Shown: one piece after another, positions 25,369 to 33,848 of the stretch
Layout of the letters: each line of letters opens with the position of its first letter
Numbering within the stretch: position 1 is the stretch's first letter
Assembly: GCF_020524625.1 (NCBI RefSeq)
Contig: NZ_JAIVLL010000004.1
Location: 1 to 64,000, forward strand
Direction of reading: 5' to 3'
Length of the DNA stretch: 64,000 bases
DNA from: Brevundimonas poindexterae
Lineage (GTDB): Bacteria; Pseudomonadota; Alphaproteobacteria; Caulobacterales; Caulobacteraceae
Notes under the pieces: generated by a model
Databases searched by the model: none
What the model was told of the DNA's origin: nothing
The model's input: only the letters and a program-made list of their open reading frames with translations
Position numbers and translations under genes: made by a program

Positions 25369-26269
25369 GCGCCCGGTCGCCGGCATTGAACTGGGCGGGA
25401 CCAAATGCGTGGCCGTGCTGGGCACGGGTCCGGACGACGTGCGTGACGAGGTCCGCGTCCCGACCACGACATCTGACGAAACCCTCGGGCGACTGACCGA
25501 TGTGCTGGCCGGATGGGCCGAAGGCGGGGAGATCAGTGCCGTCGGCGTTGGCAGCTTCGGTCCCCTGCAACTGGAGCCCGACGCTCCAGACTATGGCCGG
25601 ATTGTCCGCACGCCCAAGCCGGGCTGGAGCGGCGCGGACCTGACCCGTCTCGCGATCCCTGACTGCCCCTTTGGCCTGGACACAGACGTGACCGGCGCCG
25701 CCCTGGCAGAGGCGCGCTGGGGGCGGGCGCAGGGTCTGGCCAGCCACATCTACATCACGGTCGGAACCGGTGTCGGTGTCGGCATCATCGTCAATGGTAA
25801 CCCCGTCGGCGGCCTCGGTCATTCAGAGGCGGGCCATCTTCGCGTCGGTCGATTGGCGGGCGACAGCTGGCCGGGCGCCTGCCCGTGGCACGGCGATTGC
25901 GTCGAGGGGCTGGCCAGTGGCGCGGCCCTGGCGGCACGTCTGGGGCAGTCGGCCGAGACCCTGTCAGAGAGCGATCCGGTCTGGGAGACCGTGATCCACG
26001 CGCTTTCCGGCCTGATGCACAATCTGGTGCTGACTGCGACGCCGCAGCGGATCCTGCTTGGCGGCGGCGTGGTCACGGGCAAGCCCTGGCTTTTGACCCG
26101 GCTGCAGGAGGCGCTTGTGGAGATCCTTGCCGGCTACGCCCATGCCGAGGCGCTCGAAATGAGGCAGTATCTGCAATCGCCCGGCTTGGGAGATCGGGCT
26201 GGCCCGATGGGCGCGCTGGCGCTCGGGTTGCAGGCTCTGGACAAGGTTTCGTGCCGATCGGCACAGTGA
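25355..26269 (+). CDS. ROK-family sugar kinase (fructokinase-like)
   Basis: Kinase of about 304 residues that would phosphorylate a sugar with ATP. It has the N-terminal phosphate loop ELGGTKCVAV, a ROK signature around ITVGTGVGVGIIVNG, the catalytic/metal segment HSEAGH and the zinc motif CPWHGDCVEGLASG, typical of Mak/ScrK-type fructokinases. Two in-frame starts exist (ATG 25346 and ATG 25355); both overlap the end of the SDR gene. Its presence in the esterase operon implies that one product of the esterase is a sugar or sugar-like alcohol. Confidence 0.9.
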   Translation: MSAGERPVAGIELGGTKCVAVLGTGPDDVRDEVRVPTTTSDETLGRLTDVLAGWAEGGEISAVGVGSFGPLQLEPDAPDYGRIVRTPKPGWSGADLTRLAIPDCPFGLDTDVTGAALAEARWGRAQGLASHIYITVGTGVGVGIIVNGNPVGGLGHSEAGHLRVGRLAGDSWPGACPWHGDCVEGLASGAALAARLGQSAETLSESDPVWETVIHALSGLMHNLVLTATPQRILLGGGVVTGKPWLLTRLQEALVEILAGYAHAEALEMRQYLQSPGLGDRAGPMGALALGLQALDKVSCRSAQ

Positions 26270-26281
26270 CCAACCTTTCAT

Positions 26282-26309
26282 ACAGGTCGGGTTTACCCTA
26301 GCCCTAGGG
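26282..26309. promoter_or_regulatory. Candidate operator upstream of the TonB receptor
   Basis: ACAGGTCGGG at 26282 follows CCT-x-T, similar to the CCTGTATTACAGGTTGGG upstream of the esterase gene. A perfect dyad CCCTAG-CC-CTAGGG occupies 26296-26309, about 48 bp before the receptor start. Confidence 0.4.
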
Positions 26310-26356
26310 GCAATCGCTACCGGACTCATCCGGAGCACTCCGAGGGGGGACAAACC

Positions 26357-28462
26357 ATGCGCTACGCCACAATTCTCGCCACCAGTGTCGCCACGCTCGC
26401 GCTCAGCGCCGGCGCGACTTTCGCCCAGCAGGCTCCTGCGACGGAACCCGCTGCCACCCAGGTCGACGAGATCATCGTCACGGCCCGGAAGCGCGAGGAA
26501 CGTCTCGCCGACGTGCCCCTCTCGGTCACCGCCATCACGGCGGAAACGCTGGAGCGCCGTCAGTTGACCTCGGTCCGCGACGTTGCGCTTGTGACCCCCG
26601 GTCTGAACATCAACTCGGACGCTGCCGGACGCGGCTTCCTGTCGATCCGGGGCATCGGCACCACCCTGCTGGACTCGGTTCAGCCGGGCGTCGGCATCTT
26701 CGTCGACGGCGTCTATCAGGCCAACACCTCCTATCTGAATAGCCCGACGCTGGCCGTCGAGCAGATCGAGGTGCTGCGCGGGCCGCAGTCGACCCTGTTC
26801 GGCCAGAACACCCTGGGCGGAGCGATCAACGTCACCACCAAACAGCCGACCAACACGCCGGAAGGCCGGGTCACCGCCACCTATGCCGGCCCGGACAACT
26901 ATTACATCTTCGGCGCCACGGCTTCGGGACCGCTGATCGAGGACACCCTGTTCGCCCGGGTCTCGGTCGGAACGCAGGGCCGCGACGGCTTCATCGAGAA
27001 CAGCCTGCTCGGCTATGAGGACGCCAACCGCCTGGAGCAGAGCACCGTGCGCGGCGCCCTTCGCTGGCTGGCCCCGGGCAATGCCGTCATCACCGTCAAT
27101 GCGTTTGCCGACTCCGTCGATGGCACGGCGCCGCTCTATGCCGTGACCAGCGGACCGACCGACTATGTCGATGATGCCCAGACCAATGTCCGCAGCCAGG
27201 CCGAGTACGACTACACCGGCATCAACGGCAAACTGGAGTTGCCGCTGGGCGAGGCCACCGATCTGACGGCCATCGTCTCGTACGACCGGCGCGACAACGA
27301 GGTGTCTTCGGACGGTGATTTCCAGCCGCTGGACCTGATCCGCTCCACCGGTTTCGGCCAGCTGGAAACGACCAGCGCCGAACTGCGCTTCGACACCCGT
27401 TGGTCTGACAGCGTCTCGACCCTGTTCGGCGTGTTTAGCTCCAACCAGACCAATGAACAGAGCTCGACCAACCAGTTGATGTTCCTCCCGGGCACCCCGT
27501 CCGTCACGGCCAATGCCGAGTCGGACGCGGACATCTGGGCTGTGTTCGGAACGGCCTTCTGGGATATCGCGCCGGATCTCGAGCTGACCGTCGGCCTGCG
27601 TTACGACAACCAGGTGATCAATTTCCAGAACGTCGTGACCTCGCGCTACGAGGCCGAGGAGTGGCAACCGCGTGTGGCCCTGCGCAAGCGGCTGGACGAC
27701 AATACCATGATCTACGCCTCGGTGGCGCGCGGCTTCCGCGGCGGCGGCACCAATGGGCCGGGCGCGCCCAACCCTGTCTACGACGGTGACTCGGTCTGGA
27801 CCTATGAGGCTGGCACCAAGCTCAGCAGTGCCGACAACCGCTTCACCCTGGCCGGTGCGGTCTTCTACAACGACTATAGCGACATCATCGCCCAGAACAG
27901 CCTGGCGCCCATCGTCGGCGGCGGCGGCTTCGTCGGCATCAACCTCAACACCGGTGACGCCGAAAGCTATGGCATAGAGGTCGAGTTCACCGCGCAGCTG
28001 ACGGACGTATGGACGCTGAGCGGCGGTGGTCTGCTGCAGAACGCCCGCATCACAGACTCGACCCAGTATGAGGTGATCACCGGCCGGACCCTGCCTAGCG
28101 ACCGGATCCCCTTCCTGCCCGACTGGACGGTCAATCTGCAGAGCGACTACGTCATCCCCTATGGCGCGGGCGATTTCGTCTTCACCGCCGGGGTGTATGG
28201 CAAGGGCGACCGCAACGGCGCCAGCCTGTCGAACACCTTCGCGCCGAAGCTGGACGAATACTTCCTGGTCAACACCTCCCTGACCTATCAGGGCGATGGC
28301 TGGGAGGCCTCGATCTTTGCCAATAACCTGCTCGATGAGGACTATTACGAAGCCTATATCGACAGCTCGGTTCTGACAGTCGCGGGCCTGCCCGCGCTGG
28401 GCAACCTCGGGCAGATCGGCGACGGTCGCCGCGTCGGCATCCGTCTGGGCTACAGCTTCTGA
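26357..28462 (+). CDS. TonB-dependent receptor
   Basis: Full-length outer-membrane receptor of 701 residues. A signal peptide ending ATFAQ is followed by a TonB box (DEIIVTARKREE), a plug with GIGTTLLDSVQPGVGIFVDGVY and VEVLRGPQSTLFG-like VLRGPQSTLFGQNTLGGAINV, and a barrel ending GIRLGYSF with terminal Phe. This is the layout of receptors widespread in Caulobacterales and sphingomonads for plant- and aromatic-derived compounds. The GAGGGGGG ribosome site is strong. Flanked by the esterase-SDR-kinase genes and by the D-lactate-type dehydrogenase and MFS genes, it probably brings in the esterified substrate of this block. Confidence 0.95.
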   Translation: MRYATILATSVATLALSAGATFAQQAPATEPAATQVDEIIVTARKREERLADVPLSVTAITAETLERRQLTSVRDVALVTPGLNINSDAAGRGFLSIRGIGTTLLDSVQPGVGIFVDGVYQANTSYLNSPTLAVEQIEVLRGPQSTLFGQNTLGGAINVTTKQPTNTPEGRVTATYAGPDNYYIFGATASGPLIEDTLFARVSVGTQGRDGFIENSLLGYEDANRLEQSTVRGALRWLAPGNAVITVNAFADSVDGTAPLYAVTSGPTDYVDDAQTNVRSQAEYDYTGINGKLELPLGEATDLTAIVSYDRRDNEVSSDGDFQPLDLIRSTGFGQLETTSAELRFDTRWSDSVSTLFGVFSSNQTNEQSSTNQLMFLPGTPSVTANAESDADIWAVFGTAFWDIAPDLELTVGLRYDNQVINFQNVVTSRYEAEEWQPRVALRKRLDDNTMIYASVARGFRGGGTNGPGAPNPVYDGDSVWTYEAGTKLSSADNRFTLAGAVFYNDYSDIIAQNSLAPIVGGGGFVGINLNTGDAESYGIEVEFTAQLTDVWTLSGGGLLQNARITDSTQYEVITGRTLPSDRIPFLPDWTVNLQSDYVIPYGAGDFVFTAGVYGKGDRNGASLSNTFAPKLDEYFLVNTSLTYQGDGWEASIFANNLLDEDYYEAYIDSSVLTVAGLPALGNLGQIGDGRRVGIRLGYSF

Positions 28463-28514
28463 GGCCTGACGTGACCGACCTTGTCATCGCGCATGGGCCG
28501 GCGGGGAGGGGGGG

Positions 28515-29918
28515 ATGAACGCCCCCTCCTTCGCCCCGGGGCCGACCGGCCTCAAGTCCGAACTGGTCGACCGCCTGCGCGCCCTCTTCGGGGAGCGGCT
28601 GAACCTGACCGAGGCGATCCGGGCCCAGCACGGTGCCAGCGAGTCGCACTTTGCGACCGTGCTGCCGGATGCCGTGGTGTTCCCCCAATCGACCGAAGAA
28701 GTGGTTGCCCTGGTCAAGGCCTGCGTCGCGCATGACACCCCGATCATCCCCTATGGCGCGGGCACCTCGATTGAAGGCAACACCACGCCGGTCCGGGGGG
28801 GTGTGACGGTCGACCTGTCGCAGATGGACGCCATCCTCGAGGTCAATGCCGAGGACTTCGACTGCACGGTTCAGGCGGGTGTCCGACGCGAGCAGCTGAA
28901 CGCGCACCTGCGCGATGTCGGCCTGTTCTTCCCCATCGACCCAGGCGCCAATGCCACGATCGGCGGCATGGCCTCGACCCGAGCTTCGGGCACCAATGCG
29001 GTGCGCTATGGCACCATGCGCGAGGCCATCCTCAGCCTGCGGGTGGTCACTCCCGACGGGCGCGACATCCGGACCTCGCGGCGGGCCCGCAAATCGGCCG
29101 CCGGCTATGACCTGACCCGGCTGATGATCGGGGCCGAGGGCACGCTCGGCATCATCACCGAAGTCACCCTGCGCCTGCATGGTATCCCTGAGTCCATCCT
29201 GTCGGCGGTTTGCAGCTTCGACACCATGGCGGGCGCGGTCGATACGGTGGTCCAGTCGATCCAGCTGGGGATACCGCTGGCCCGCGTCGAGATTCTGGAC
29301 GACGTCCAGATGCGGGCCGTCAACGCCTGGTCCGATCTCGACTATCCCGAGACCACCACCCTGTTCTTCGAGTTTCACGGCTCCGAGCGCTATGTCCAGG
29401 AGCAGGTCGAGACCGTGTCCGAACTGGCCACCGGCAATGGGGGCAATGCCTTCCAGTGGGCGGTTCTCCCTGAGGATCGCGACCGGCTGTGGAAAGCCCG
29501 GCACCAAGCCTACTATGCGGCCGTCGGCCTGCGGAAGGGCTGCGTCGGCTGGCCGACCGATGTCTGCGTGCCCATCAGCCGGCTCGCTGAGTGCATTCTG
29601 GAAACCAAGGCCGACCTCGAGACCGCGTCCATACCGGGCCCCATTCTCGGCCATGTCGGCGACGGCAATTTCCACGTCGTCTTCGTCATCGATCCGAACA
29701 AGCCCGAGGAACAGGCCGAGGCCGAGGCGCTTAACCACCGTCTGGTCCGGCGCGCCCTCGACATGGGCGGCACATGTACAGGCGAGCACGGGATTGGCCT
29801 CGGCAAGCAGGACTGGCTGGTCGAGGAGTTGGGCGAAGCGGTCGAGACCATGCGCCTGATCAAGCGCGCGCTGGACCCGAACGACCTGTTCAATCCCGGC
29901 AAGATCTTCAGTCTTTGA
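28515..29918 (+). CDS. FAD-linked D-lactate-type dehydrogenase
   Basis: FAD enzyme of 467 residues in the GlcD / cytochrome D-lactate dehydrogenase family, oxidising a D-2-hydroxy acid and passing electrons to the respiratory chain. The PCMH-type FAD domain shows VVFPQSTEEVVALV, PYGAGTSIEGNTTP and GTMREAILSLRVVTPDG; the C-terminal domain shows GHVGDGNFHVVF with metal-binding His and the closing GGTCTGEHGIGLGK and NPGKIF. With the L-specific FMN enzyme nearby the cell can use both stereoisomers. It lies 52 bp after the receptor gene and 22 bp before the MFS gene. Confidence 0.93.
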   Translation: MNAPSFAPGPTGLKSELVDRLRALFGERLNLTEAIRAQHGASESHFATVLPDAVVFPQSTEEVVALVKACVAHDTPIIPYGAGTSIEGNTTPVRGGVTVDLSQMDAILEVNAEDFDCTVQAGVRREQLNAHLRDVGLFFPIDPGANATIGGMASTRASGTNAVRYGTMREAILSLRVVTPDGRDIRTSRRARKSAAGYDLTRLMIGAEGTLGIITEVTLRLHGIPESILSAVCSFDTMAGAVDTVVQSIQLGIPLARVEILDDVQMRAVNAWSDLDYPETTTLFFEFHGSERYVQEQVETVSELATGNGGNAFQWAVLPEDRDRLWKARHQAYYAAVGLRKGCVGWPTDVCVPISRLAECILETKADLETASIPGPILGHVGDGNFHVVFVIDPNKPEEQAEAEALNHRLVRRALDMGGTCTGEHGIGLGKQDWLVEELGEAVETMRLIKRALDPNDLFNPGKIFSL

Positions 29919-29940
29919 CCCGCCATTTGGGAGTATCCTG

Positions 29941-31290
29941 ATGGGAACCGATGCCGGCCTCACGGTCACGGATGCCGTGGCTGAAGCGGCTACACCCCCA
30001 GCGCCCCCGCCGACGTCGCTGACGCGCACGGCCTGGGGTGGGATCCTGCTGCTGGCCCTGATCGTCCTGTGCGGGGCCACAACCCGCACCCTGTTCGCGC
30101 CGATACAGGAGGTCGCAAAGATCAGTCTCGGCCTGTCCGACTTTCAGATCAGTCTTGTGCAGGGCATCGCCGCAGCCGTGCCCGTGGCCATCATCTCCCT
30201 GCCGCTCGGCTGGCTGGCGGACCGGGCGACGCGGACCCGGATCCTGATCGGCCTGGCGATCGCCTGGACGGTCGGGACGATCGCTACGGCGTTCGCACCC
30301 AATTTCGAGATGCTGTTCCTCGCCCGGATGCTGGCGGGTGTCGGCGGGACCTGCGTGGTGCCCGTGGCCATTTCGGTGGCGGCGGACATGTCGCTGCCCG
30401 CCAGCCGCGGCCGGTCCCTGCTGTTCCTGTCGATGGGCAATGTGTTCGGCGGCGCGGCAGCCTTTGTCGCGGGCGGGGCCCTGTTCACCCTGTTCTCGGG
30501 ACAGGTCGACCCGCCCTTCGTCCAGCTGGAGGCCTGGCGCGAAGTCTGCCTTTTGCTGGGCGTGTTGAGCGCGGTCCTGATCCTGCCCCTTCTGGCCCTC
30601 GCCGAGCCAGCCCGCCAGGAGGTTGAACAGGTCAATGCCAGCTTCCGCGCCATGACGTCGGCCCTGTGGCGCCGCAGGGGCTTTCTGGCGCCGCTGTTCG
30701 TCGGCCAGATCACAGTGACCATGGCGGATGTTGCGGCCACCATCTGGGCCGCGCCGGTCCTCAGCCGCGACTTTGCCCAGAGCCCCGGTCAGGCGGCTGC
30801 CCTGATCGGCGGCGTGCTGATTATCGCAGGGGTTGTCGGGTCCATCATGGGCGGCGTGGTCGCCGACTGGGGTCACAAGCGCAACCTGCGGGGGGGCGTC
30901 CTGATCGGGGCCGTGGTTGCGGCGGCCATCGGCGTGCCGGCCGGCCTGTTTCCGATCATGACCGATACGACGATGTTCGGCCTGGTCCTGCTGATCCTGA
31001 TGATTTCCGGCACCGTCTGCGGGCTGGTGACTGCCACCGCCATCGCAGTACTGGTCCCCAACGAGGAACGCGGCACCTGCCTCGGCGCCTTCATGATCCT
31101 CGGGACACTGATTGGTATGGGGGCGTCTCCGATCCTCGTCAGCCTCGGAAGTCAGATGCTGGGCGGCGAGGCGAAGCTGGCCTTGTCGCTCGCCATCGTC
31201 GGAGTCGGCGTGGGCGTCGTGTCACTGGCGGGCTTCGTGATCGCGATGCTGAACGCGCCAAAGCCCGTGCCCGATGCCACAGCGGACTGA
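29941..31290 (+). CDS. MFS transporter
   Basis: Inner-membrane major-facilitator transporter of 449 residues with about 12 hydrophobic segments. The conserved loop between helices 2 and 3 reads GWLADRATRTRILIG, the standard MFS motif, and a second copy-like loop (GGVVADWGHKRNLRGG) lies between the halves. The first 28 residues are a cytoplasmic extension rich in Ala and Pro. It resembles the transporters paired with TonB receptors in alphaproteobacteria, so it probably moves the imported compound or its hydroxy-acid product across the inner membrane. Direction and substrate are inferred. Confidence 0.9.
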   Translation: MGTDAGLTVTDAVAEAATPPAPPPTSLTRTAWGGILLLALIVLCGATTRTLFAPIQEVAKISLGLSDFQISLVQGIAAAVPVAIISLPLGWLADRATRTRILIGLAIAWTVGTIATAFAPNFEMLFLARMLAGVGGTCVVPVAISVAADMSLPASRGRSLLFLSMGNVFGGAAAFVAGGALFTLFSGQVDPPFVQLEAWREVCLLLGVLSAVLILPLLALAEPARQEVEQVNASFRAMTSALWRRRGFLAPLFVGQITVTMADVAATIWAAPVLSRDFAQSPGQAAALIGGVLIIAGVVGSIMGGVVADWGHKRNLRGGVLIGAVVAAAIGVPAGLFPIMTDTTMFGLVLLILMISGTVCGLVTATAIAVLVPNEERGTCLGAFMILGTLIGMGASPILVSLGSQMLGGEAKLALSLAIVGVGVGVVSLAGFVIAMLNAPKPVPDATAD

Positions 31291-31424
31291 GGGCGCAGGC
31301 GGTTGATCAGCAGATCCCGGGTAGCCGGTGGCGTCGCTCAGATGGAGCCGACGTGCCAGCTCCCCTTCGAGTCCGCGGGGTCTAGGGCGACGCTATTTAA
31401 TCGTCGATATTCTGTGGGTAGCGA

Positions 31425-31514
31425 TGGCGGACAGAGAGGGATTCGAACCCTCGGTACGCTTTCACGTACACACGCTTTCCAAGCGTGCGCGATCGACCAC
31501 TCCGCCACCTGTCC
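31425..31514 (-). tRNA. tRNA-Ser (GGA anticodon)
   Basis: On the minus strand the acceptor GGACAGG pairs with CTGTCC near the 3' end, the anticodon loop CTTGGAAAG carries GGA, a long variable arm typical of class II tRNA follows, and the T loop reads GGTTCGAATCC. The CCA end is encoded (31425-31427). About 90 nt. Confidence 0.95.
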
Positions 31515-31646
31515 ATTTCCACATCGCGGAAACGCGCGGGCAGTCGACCCGCGAGAGGCGAGGCTGATAGAACAGACTGGCCCTCTCGGCAAGTCGGGGG
31601 AGACACCCCATATGCCTTGCCTCACTTGTTTTGATCGAGACCCGCC

Positions 31647-32294
31647 ATGTTGTCGCAAAAGACCCAAATGCCCACGGCCGAGACCGCCCTGCCGGGCCGC
31701 GCCGAGCCCCTGCCCACCGATGAGTTCCACTTTGTCAGCGGTAATCCGCTGAAGGGCCCTTATCCCGAGGGGTTCGAGACGGCGGTGTTCGGCATGGGCT
31801 GTTTCTGGGGCGTCGAGCGCATCTTCTGGCAGCTGCCGGGGGTGTGGGTGACGGCGGTCGGCTATTCCGGCGGGATGACCCCCAATCCGACCTATGAGGA
31901 GACCTGCACCGGGCGCACGGGCCACACCGAGGTTGTCAAGGTGGTGTTCGACCCGAAGGTGATCTCCTACGGCGACCTGCTGAAGGCTTTCTGGGAGAAC
32001 CACGACCCGACCCAGGGCATGCGCCAGGGCAATGACATCGGCACCACCTATCGCTCGGCTATCTATTATGTGAACGAGGCCCAGAAGGCCGAGGCGGAGC
32101 GGTCGCGCGAGGCCTACCAGGCGGCGCTGGCCAAGGCGGGTCGCGGAGAGATCACCACCGAGATCGAGGCGCTGGGGCCCTTCTATTACGCCGAGGACTA
32201 TCACCAAGGGTATCTGGCTAAGAACCCGGCCGGCTATTGCGGGATCGGCGGGACCGGCGTGGTCTGCCCGATCGGCGTCGGCGTGGAAGCCTGA
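31647..32294 (+). CDS. msrA: Peptide-methionine (S)-S-oxide reductase
   Basis: MsrA repairs oxidised methionine (S-sulfoxide) in proteins. The 215-residue protein has the active site [13 protein letters not shown] with the catalytic Cys at about residue 52, then [26 protein letters not shown] and the [11 protein letters not shown] segment. A C-terminal [13 protein letters not shown] holds possible resolving cysteines. It lies 3 bp before a YjbR-family gene. The N-terminal 40 residues are an extension before the domain, with no signal peptide, so it acts in the cytoplasm. Confidence 0.97.
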   Translation: MLSQKTQMPTAETALPGRAEPLPTDEFHFVSGNPLKGPYPEGFETAVFGMGCFWGVERIFWQLPGVWVTAVGYSGGMTPNPTYEETCTGRTGHTEVVKVVFDPKVISYGDLLKAFWENHDPTQGMRQGNDIGTTYRSAIYYVNEAQKAEAERSREAYQAALAKAGRGEITTEIEALGPFYYAEDYHQGYLAKNPAGYCGIGGTGVVCPIGVGVEA

Positions 32295-32297
32295 TCG

Positions 32298-32642
32298 ATG
32301 GACCGGGCGGGGATCGGACGGGTCTGCCTGGCGCTGCCGGCGACGGAGCTGACCCATTCGTTCGGCGAGGACCACGACGTCTACAAGGTGGGCGGCAAGA
32401 TGTTCGCCATCGTGGGCGGTGAGGGCGCGCTCAGCTTCAAGGTCTCGGACATTGCCTATGAGGTGCTGACCGAGGCCGGGCACGCGGCGCCCGCCCCCTA
32501 TATGGCGCGCGCCAAATGGGTGCAGGTCGAGGATCCGGCCAGCTGGGACGAGACCGACCTGGCCGATCACCTGAAGACCGCCCACGCCCTGATCGCGGCG
32601 AAGCTGACGAGGAAGGCGAGGGCCGAGCTGGGGCTGGGGTAG
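32298..32642 (+). CDS. MmcQ/YjbR-family protein
   Basis: Small cytoplasmic protein of 114 residues in the MmcQ/YjbR family: LALPATELTHSFGEDHDVYKVGGKMFAIVGG at the start, then LSFKVSDIAYEVLTEAG and the C-terminal AKWVQVEDPASWDETDLADHLKTAHALIAAKLTRKAR. Family members have a CyaY-like fold and are often labelled DNA-binding, but the function is not settled. It is translated with msrA (3-bp gap). Confidence 0.88.
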   Translation: MDRAGIGRVCLALPATELTHSFGEDHDVYKVGGKMFAIVGGEGALSFKVSDIAYEVLTEAGHAAPAPYMARAKWVQVEDPASWDETDLADHLKTAHALIAAKLTRKARAELGLG

Positions 32643-32675
32643 GGGGTGAGGCTCCTGTCTTCTGACGGCGGCGCT

Positions 32676-32742
32676 GCCCCCTCCACCCTCCTTCGCCCTT
32701 CGGGCTTCGGACGGTCCCCCTCCCCCGATGGGGGAGGAGATG
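32676..32742. repeat. GC-rich intergenic repeat, copy 1
   Basis: Contains CCCCCTCCACC, then GGTCCCCCTCCCCC and GGGGGAGGAGATGA, in the same order as at 47290-47342 before the methylase gene. Parts of it can pair as hairpins. Probably a dispersed intergenic element. Confidence 0.55.
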
Positions 32743-33209
32743 AGCGGAAGCGCCTCTCGCCGCGCGCGGCAGAGGTGGAGGGCAGGCGGAGCGCCGGGCC
32801 TTCGCCCGGAGAAGATGTGTTTTACCGTTTCGACGAAGGCTGACGCTCCGCGCGGTGGTTTTCCGGAAGCTTGCGTCGGGTGGCGGTGTTATCGCCTTAC
32901 CGCAGCGCCCCCGGCGGGCGGGCGAGGCCTGCGCCCCGTCCCGGAACGGCCGAGTATCCCCCTCGACCCTTGCCCTGATCCCGCACCCGGAGGCGGAGAT
33001 CGAGGGTGTTCAGGCCCTGAGGCCTGATCCCGCTCCATCGCTCCCGCCGCTCACAAGGTCGCAGGCCTTACGAGCCCTCCGTGCAACGGGACGGGGGGAG
33101 AGTCGCACAGGCTTGGGCCGAGGCGGGGAAGTCGGGGCGGGAAACGGTGGGGGTGTTGAACGGGCGGAGGAATTCGGGGGCGGCTATCGTAGCTGTGCCC
33201 TTTAGCCCA

Positions 33210-33303
33210 TCGTCATCCTCCGACTTGATCGGAGGATCGGTCCATCCAGACCGTCTCCCGTCGCGGGCGGCACCGATCCTCGGGTCAAGCCCGAGGATGA
33301 CGG
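33210..33303. repeat. Nested palindromic repeat, copy 1
   Basis: An arm reading TCGTCATCCTC...GGAGGATCGG is mirrored by CCGATCCTCGGG...CCGAGGATGACG about 30 bases later. Each arm is itself a hairpin, and the whole is a larger inverted repeat. The same structure occurs at 55998-56123. Confidence 0.75.
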
Positions 33304-33359
33304 ACTTTCTGTCTCCTCCCATCACGGATGGGGAGGAGACAGGCGAAATCAGCTGCGTT

Positions 33360-33803
33360 TCAGGAGCCGGTGGATGCGCGGATGGATTGGGCATAGGCCT
33401 GGGCCGATCCGAAGCCGGGACCCGGGGGCATTTGCCCGTCGCAGACGGCGTTGGCGGCCCCGAGGTTCCCTTCTTCTTCGTTGATCGGGGCAGGGTCCGA
33501 CGGCCAGTCAAACTCTTCGATGAGGGTGCCATCCAGGGCAAAGAATGTGATCTTGTCGGCGCCGAAGGTCAGTGCTTCACAGTTGAACACGAGGTCCACA
33601 ATCAAATATCCGGAAAGCCCGTCGGACTGGGGGGAGACCCGGACGCCGAGGGCTTTGCGGGCAGTTGGAGGACCGCTGATGCTGTTCACATCCAGAGCAG
33701 CGAAGAATTCAGGGCCTTCATCGACCTGACGCCAGTCGCCCGGCTCCTGGACGCCGGACATGAGGCTGGTTGCGGCCGCGATGATGGCGATGAAATTGAG
33801 CAT
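33360..33803 (-). CDS. Small exported protein, surface-adhesin-E-like
   Basis: Protein of 147 residues with a hydrophobic N-terminus (LNFIAIIAAATSLMSGV) consistent with a signal peptide, then DWRQVDEGPEFFAALDVNSI, a pattern seen in small proteins labelled surface-adhesin protein E. Two cysteines (in FNCEAL and AVCDGQ) could form a disulphide in the periplasm. The resemblance is weak and the function is unknown. It is the downstream neighbour of the DUF885 gene on the same strand. Confidence 0.65.
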   Translation of the reverse strand: MLNFIAIIAAATSLMSGVQEPGDWRQVDEGPEFFAALDVNSISGPPTARKALGVRVSPQSDGLSGYLIVDLVFNCEALTFGADKITFFALDGTLIEEFDWPSDPAPINEEEGNLGAANAVCDGQMPPGPGFGSAQAYAQSIRASTGS

Positions 33804-33848
33804 CCTGGGCTTTCCTTGAGGGTCAAACGGAGGGCGGCAACCGGGTCG

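Larger units (their letters stand above)
32643..33359. other. Non-coding repeat-rich interval
   Basis: About 717 bp between the YjbR gene and a convergent gene. It holds the GC-rich repeat at 32676-32742 and a nested palindromic repeat at 33210-33303. Frames stay open by base composition only, and their translations are low-complexity Arg/Pro/Gly with no family resemblance. No RNA gene was recognised. Confidence 0.6.

Noticed and set aside
25964..27667. 567-residue minus-strand frame over the ROK and TonB genes
   Set aside because: Antisense shadow; composition typical of reversed GC-rich codons and no motif.
28269..30089. 606-residue minus-strand frame over the D-lactate dehydrogenase gene
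   Set aside because: Shadow of the plus-strand TonB receptor and FAD enzyme genes, whose motifs are clear.
31400..31520. Possible integration site at tRNA-Ser
   Set aside because: No integrase gene and no duplicated tRNA 3' end were found near it.
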